Position numbers and translations under genes: made by a program. Below the pieces are notes generated by a model. The model worked only from the letters and a program-made list of their open reading frames with translations, ran no database searches and was not told where the DNA came from. A stretch of 25,124 bases of DNA from CAYLNH01 sp964384625 (GTDB lineage Bacteria > Verrucomicrobiota > Lentisphaeria > JABSQK01), in contig CAYLNH010000089.1 of NCBI GenBank assembly GCA_964384625.1, positions 1 to 25,124 on the forward strand, in the 5' to 3' direction. Shown one piece after another: positions 23,673 through 25,124 of the stretch (within the stretch, counting starts at the first letter, position 1; each line of letters starts with the position of its first letter).

Positions 23673-23767
23673 CGATATTCCTCCAGCCGTATCGCATTGC
23701 GTATCGAAACTTCCGGCGCCCGGCGAAATGGCGGCCCGCAGAATATTTTTGCACACCGAGTGTAGAA

Positions 23768-23773
23768 TGTCAA
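23768..23773 (-). promoter_or_regulatory. Possible -35 box for the pseudopilin-like gene
   Basis: On the minus strand this is a perfect TTGACA about 95 nt before the start codon. Downstream is an A/T tract (AAAAATATT), but the best -10-like hexamers lie 18-20 nt away and match poorly. A weak call. Confidence 0.25.
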
Positions 23774-23892
23774 GCCGGAACGTGTTCGAGCAAAATCCGG
23801 GATTTTGACTTGAAACATCATCAATAACAAATAGGGTTGATATTATAAACCTGGCCGGGCTGGTGTCGGCGCCGGCGGCGAAGGAGTGAGCT

Positions 23893-24156
23893 ATGAAGTA
23901 TGTCGTTCAGCAGGGCTGTACCTACTGCAATACCTGCATCTTTGAATGTCCCGTCGGAGCCATTGAGATGACAGCTGCCGGGGCGCAGATCGATCAGGCG
24001 ACCTGTATCGGCTGCGGGCAATGTCAGGAGAACTGCGCCTCCGAAGCGATCGTGGCATTGGTGGCAGCGCCGCCCGGCCGGCCGGCGGGGATCCCGCCGG
24101 CCCCGCCGCCAGGTGCCGTGTTCACCCCGGATACGGCGGGGCGGCACCGAACCTGA
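23893..24156 (+). CDS. 2[4Fe-4S] ferredoxin
   Basis: An 87-residue electron carrier with two CxxCxxCxxxC sets: C9, C12, C15, C19 (followed by Pro) and C38, C41, C44, C48. This is the bacterial-type arrangement in which the last cysteine of each set completes the other cluster. The second set ends in CASEAI rather than CP. The final 30 residues are Pro/Ala/Gly-rich and appear disordered, an unusual tail on an otherwise 55-60-residue domain. AAGGAG stands 7 nt before the ATG. The gene is followed after 22 nt by a flavoenzyme gene on the same strand, so the two probably form an electron-transfer pair. No clear promoter was found in the 220-nt gap upstream. Confidence 0.92.
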   Translation: MKYVVQQGCTYCNTCIFECPVGAIEMTAAGAQIDQATCIGCGQCQENCASEAIVALVAAPPGRPAGIPPAPPPGAVFTPDTAGRHRT

Positions 24157-24178
24157 AAACGAAAAAAGGAACGTTGAG

Positions 24179-25124
24179 ATGATCCCTTACGAAGAGAAAC
24201 AAGAAGGCCTCCTCGAACCGGAACGGATCCTGTCCATTGACGGCAGATATGACGTGGTGGTCGTCGGCGGCGGCATTGCCGGCATCGGCGCCGGCATTGC
24301 CGCGGCCCGGGCGGGGTGTCGAACGTTGATTTTGGAGCGCGAGTCGGCTCTCGGCGGGCTGGCCACGGTCGGTCTGGTGAATATTCCTCTCGATTTTGTC
24401 AGCGGCATTGGCGCGGACATGTTTCGCGAGCTGAAGGCCGTCAACGGGTTGTGGCACCGCAACAGCGACCCGGGAAAACACAAGCTGGTCCTGGACCGGA
24501 TGATGCGGCAGGCCGGTTGCGACATCCTGCTGGTGACCCACGTTGTTGAAGCCGTTGTCGAGCGGGACCGCATCTGCGGCGTCGCGGTCGAGAGCAAAGC
24601 CGGGCGTCGGGTGATTCTGGCCGAACGCGTAATCGATTGCTCGGGCGACGGCGACGCGGCGTTCTTCGCCGGCTGCGAGCATGCGATGGGCCGCGCGGCA
24701 GACGGCCTGGCGCAGGCCTGCTCCCTGGAGTTTCGCCTGGGCGGTGTGGATTGGGATACCTACGTTCAGTCCGAGTTGAAAGCGCAGGATCCGAAGTGGA
24801 TCGAACTGATTGCGAACGAGGCCGGCAACGGCTGGGCCCGGGTGGCGGAAATCGAGAACCACCTGAATTGGATCACGCACGTTCCCGGCCGCCCGGAGCA
24901 CTGCGGCATGGACGAAGTCAGCATCTGCTTCGCGCATTCGCGTCGCTGCCGTCCGGCGGATAACCATGACTTGACCCGGATGTATCTGGAGGGTCGGGAA
25001 CAGGCGGACACGCTCTGGCGGTTCATCCGCGCCTGCGTACCTGGCTTCGGGCGAAGCTGGCTGATTGACCGGATCTTCCAATGTAGCGGGATGGGGGCAT
25101 TCGTTGCAACCAGTTTGAAATTAA
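24179..25124 (+). CDS. FAD-dependent oxidoreductase, partial (runs off the window end)
   Basis: 315 residues are visible. After a 24-residue lead comes the Rossmann motif YDVVVVGGGIAGIGAGIAAA (G30, G32, G35) with E53 at the end of the second strand, typical of FAD binding. GGLATVGLVN and VIDCSGDGDAAFFAGCEH further match the FAD_oxidored family (PF12831-like) common in PVC bacteria. AAAAAAGGA precedes the ATG at good spacing. The ferredoxin 22 nt upstream is its probable electron partner. The substrate is unknown; related genes often lie in carbohydrate-use loci. From about 25070 the sequence departs from what this family usually shows after the WLID motif (normally a stretch like TAPQLGVRE), so the gene may be interrupted there. 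Confidence 0.85.
   Translation, partial: MIPYEEKQEGLLEPERILSIDGRYDVVVVGGGIAGIGAGIAAARAGCRTLILERESALGGLATVGLVNIPLDFVSGIGADMFRELKAVNGLWHRNSDPGKHKLVLDRMMRQAGCDILLVTHVVEAVVERDRICGVAVESKAGRRVILAERVIDCSGDGDAAFFAGCEHAMGRAADGLAQACSLEFRLGGVDWDTYVQSELKAQDPKWIELIANEAGNGWARVAEIENHLNWITHVPGRPEHCGMDEVSICFAHSRRCRPADNHDLTRMYLEGREQADTLWRFIRACVPGFGRSWLIDRIFQCSGMGAFVATSLKL

Noticed and set aside
23805..23849. TTGACT followed by AT-rich sequence as a ferredoxin promoter
   Set aside because: No acceptable -10 hexamer lies 16-18 nt from TTGACT, and the TATTAT/TATAAA motifs are too far from it.

Overview
The window looks like a chromosomal segment of a high-GC Gram-negative bacterium from the PVC superphylum, most likely Lentisphaerota. 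The pointers are a secreted protein with a pseudopilin-type N-terminus reading FTLIELLVVVAIIAILAAML, a C-terminal YADGHV motif, a formylglycine-dependent sulfatase next to an IclR regulator, and a large FAD-dependent oxidoreductase behind a two-cluster ferredoxin. The taxonomic call is inference; no rRNA or tRNA gene was seen.

Layout. 1-457: a hairpin-forming repeat and sequence without a recognisable gene. 458-4312 (+): an overlapping surface-polysaccharide operon with a double-domain GT2 glycosyltransferase, an ABC-2 export permease (Wzm type) and its ATPase (Wzt type, without the extra C-terminal domain). 4538-7357 (-): a GT39-like membrane glycosyltransferase overlapping xseB, then a small membrane-anchored NTF2-like protein. 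7490-9105 (+): pssA and the N-degron leucyltransferase gene bpt, overlapping by 4 nt. 9310-10390 (-): murI and a possible 42-residue membrane protein. 10496-11257 (+): a TatD-family nuclease. 11254-14206 (-): two tandem paralogous DUF2142 membrane proteins. 14711-20371 (+): a Gld-like ABC cassette (ATPase, permease, GldG-like auxiliary protein, DUF4340 protein) followed 3 nt later by an SRAP/HMCES-type DNA-protein crosslink gene. 20530-22748: a sulfatase (-) diverging from an IclR regulator (+). 22767-23672 (-): the pseudopilin-like protein. 23893-25124 (+): a 2[4Fe-4S] ferredoxin and an FAD-dependent oxidoreductase cut by the window end.

How the genes fit together. The envelope theme is strong: polysaccharide polymerisation and export, three large multi-pass membrane proteins that probably act on lipid-linked sugars, phosphatidylserine synthesis and D-glutamate supply for peptidoglycan. 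The Gld-like cassette is the least understood unit. Its relatives serve gliding in Bacteroidota, but here it is linked to DUF4340 and SRAP genes. The right end looks catabolic: sulfatase, IclR control, and a ferredoxin/flavoenzyme redox pair.

Non-coding structure. Two families of hairpin-forming repeats each occur as one inverted pair (1-48 with 9147-9193; 10160-10190 with 18325-18355). Further small palindromes sit at 14291-14310, 18354-18367 and 18402-18420. Two copies of a TGGWCCAAYGATGGC-like sequence lie in the sulfatase/iclR divergent region and are the best operator candidates in the window.
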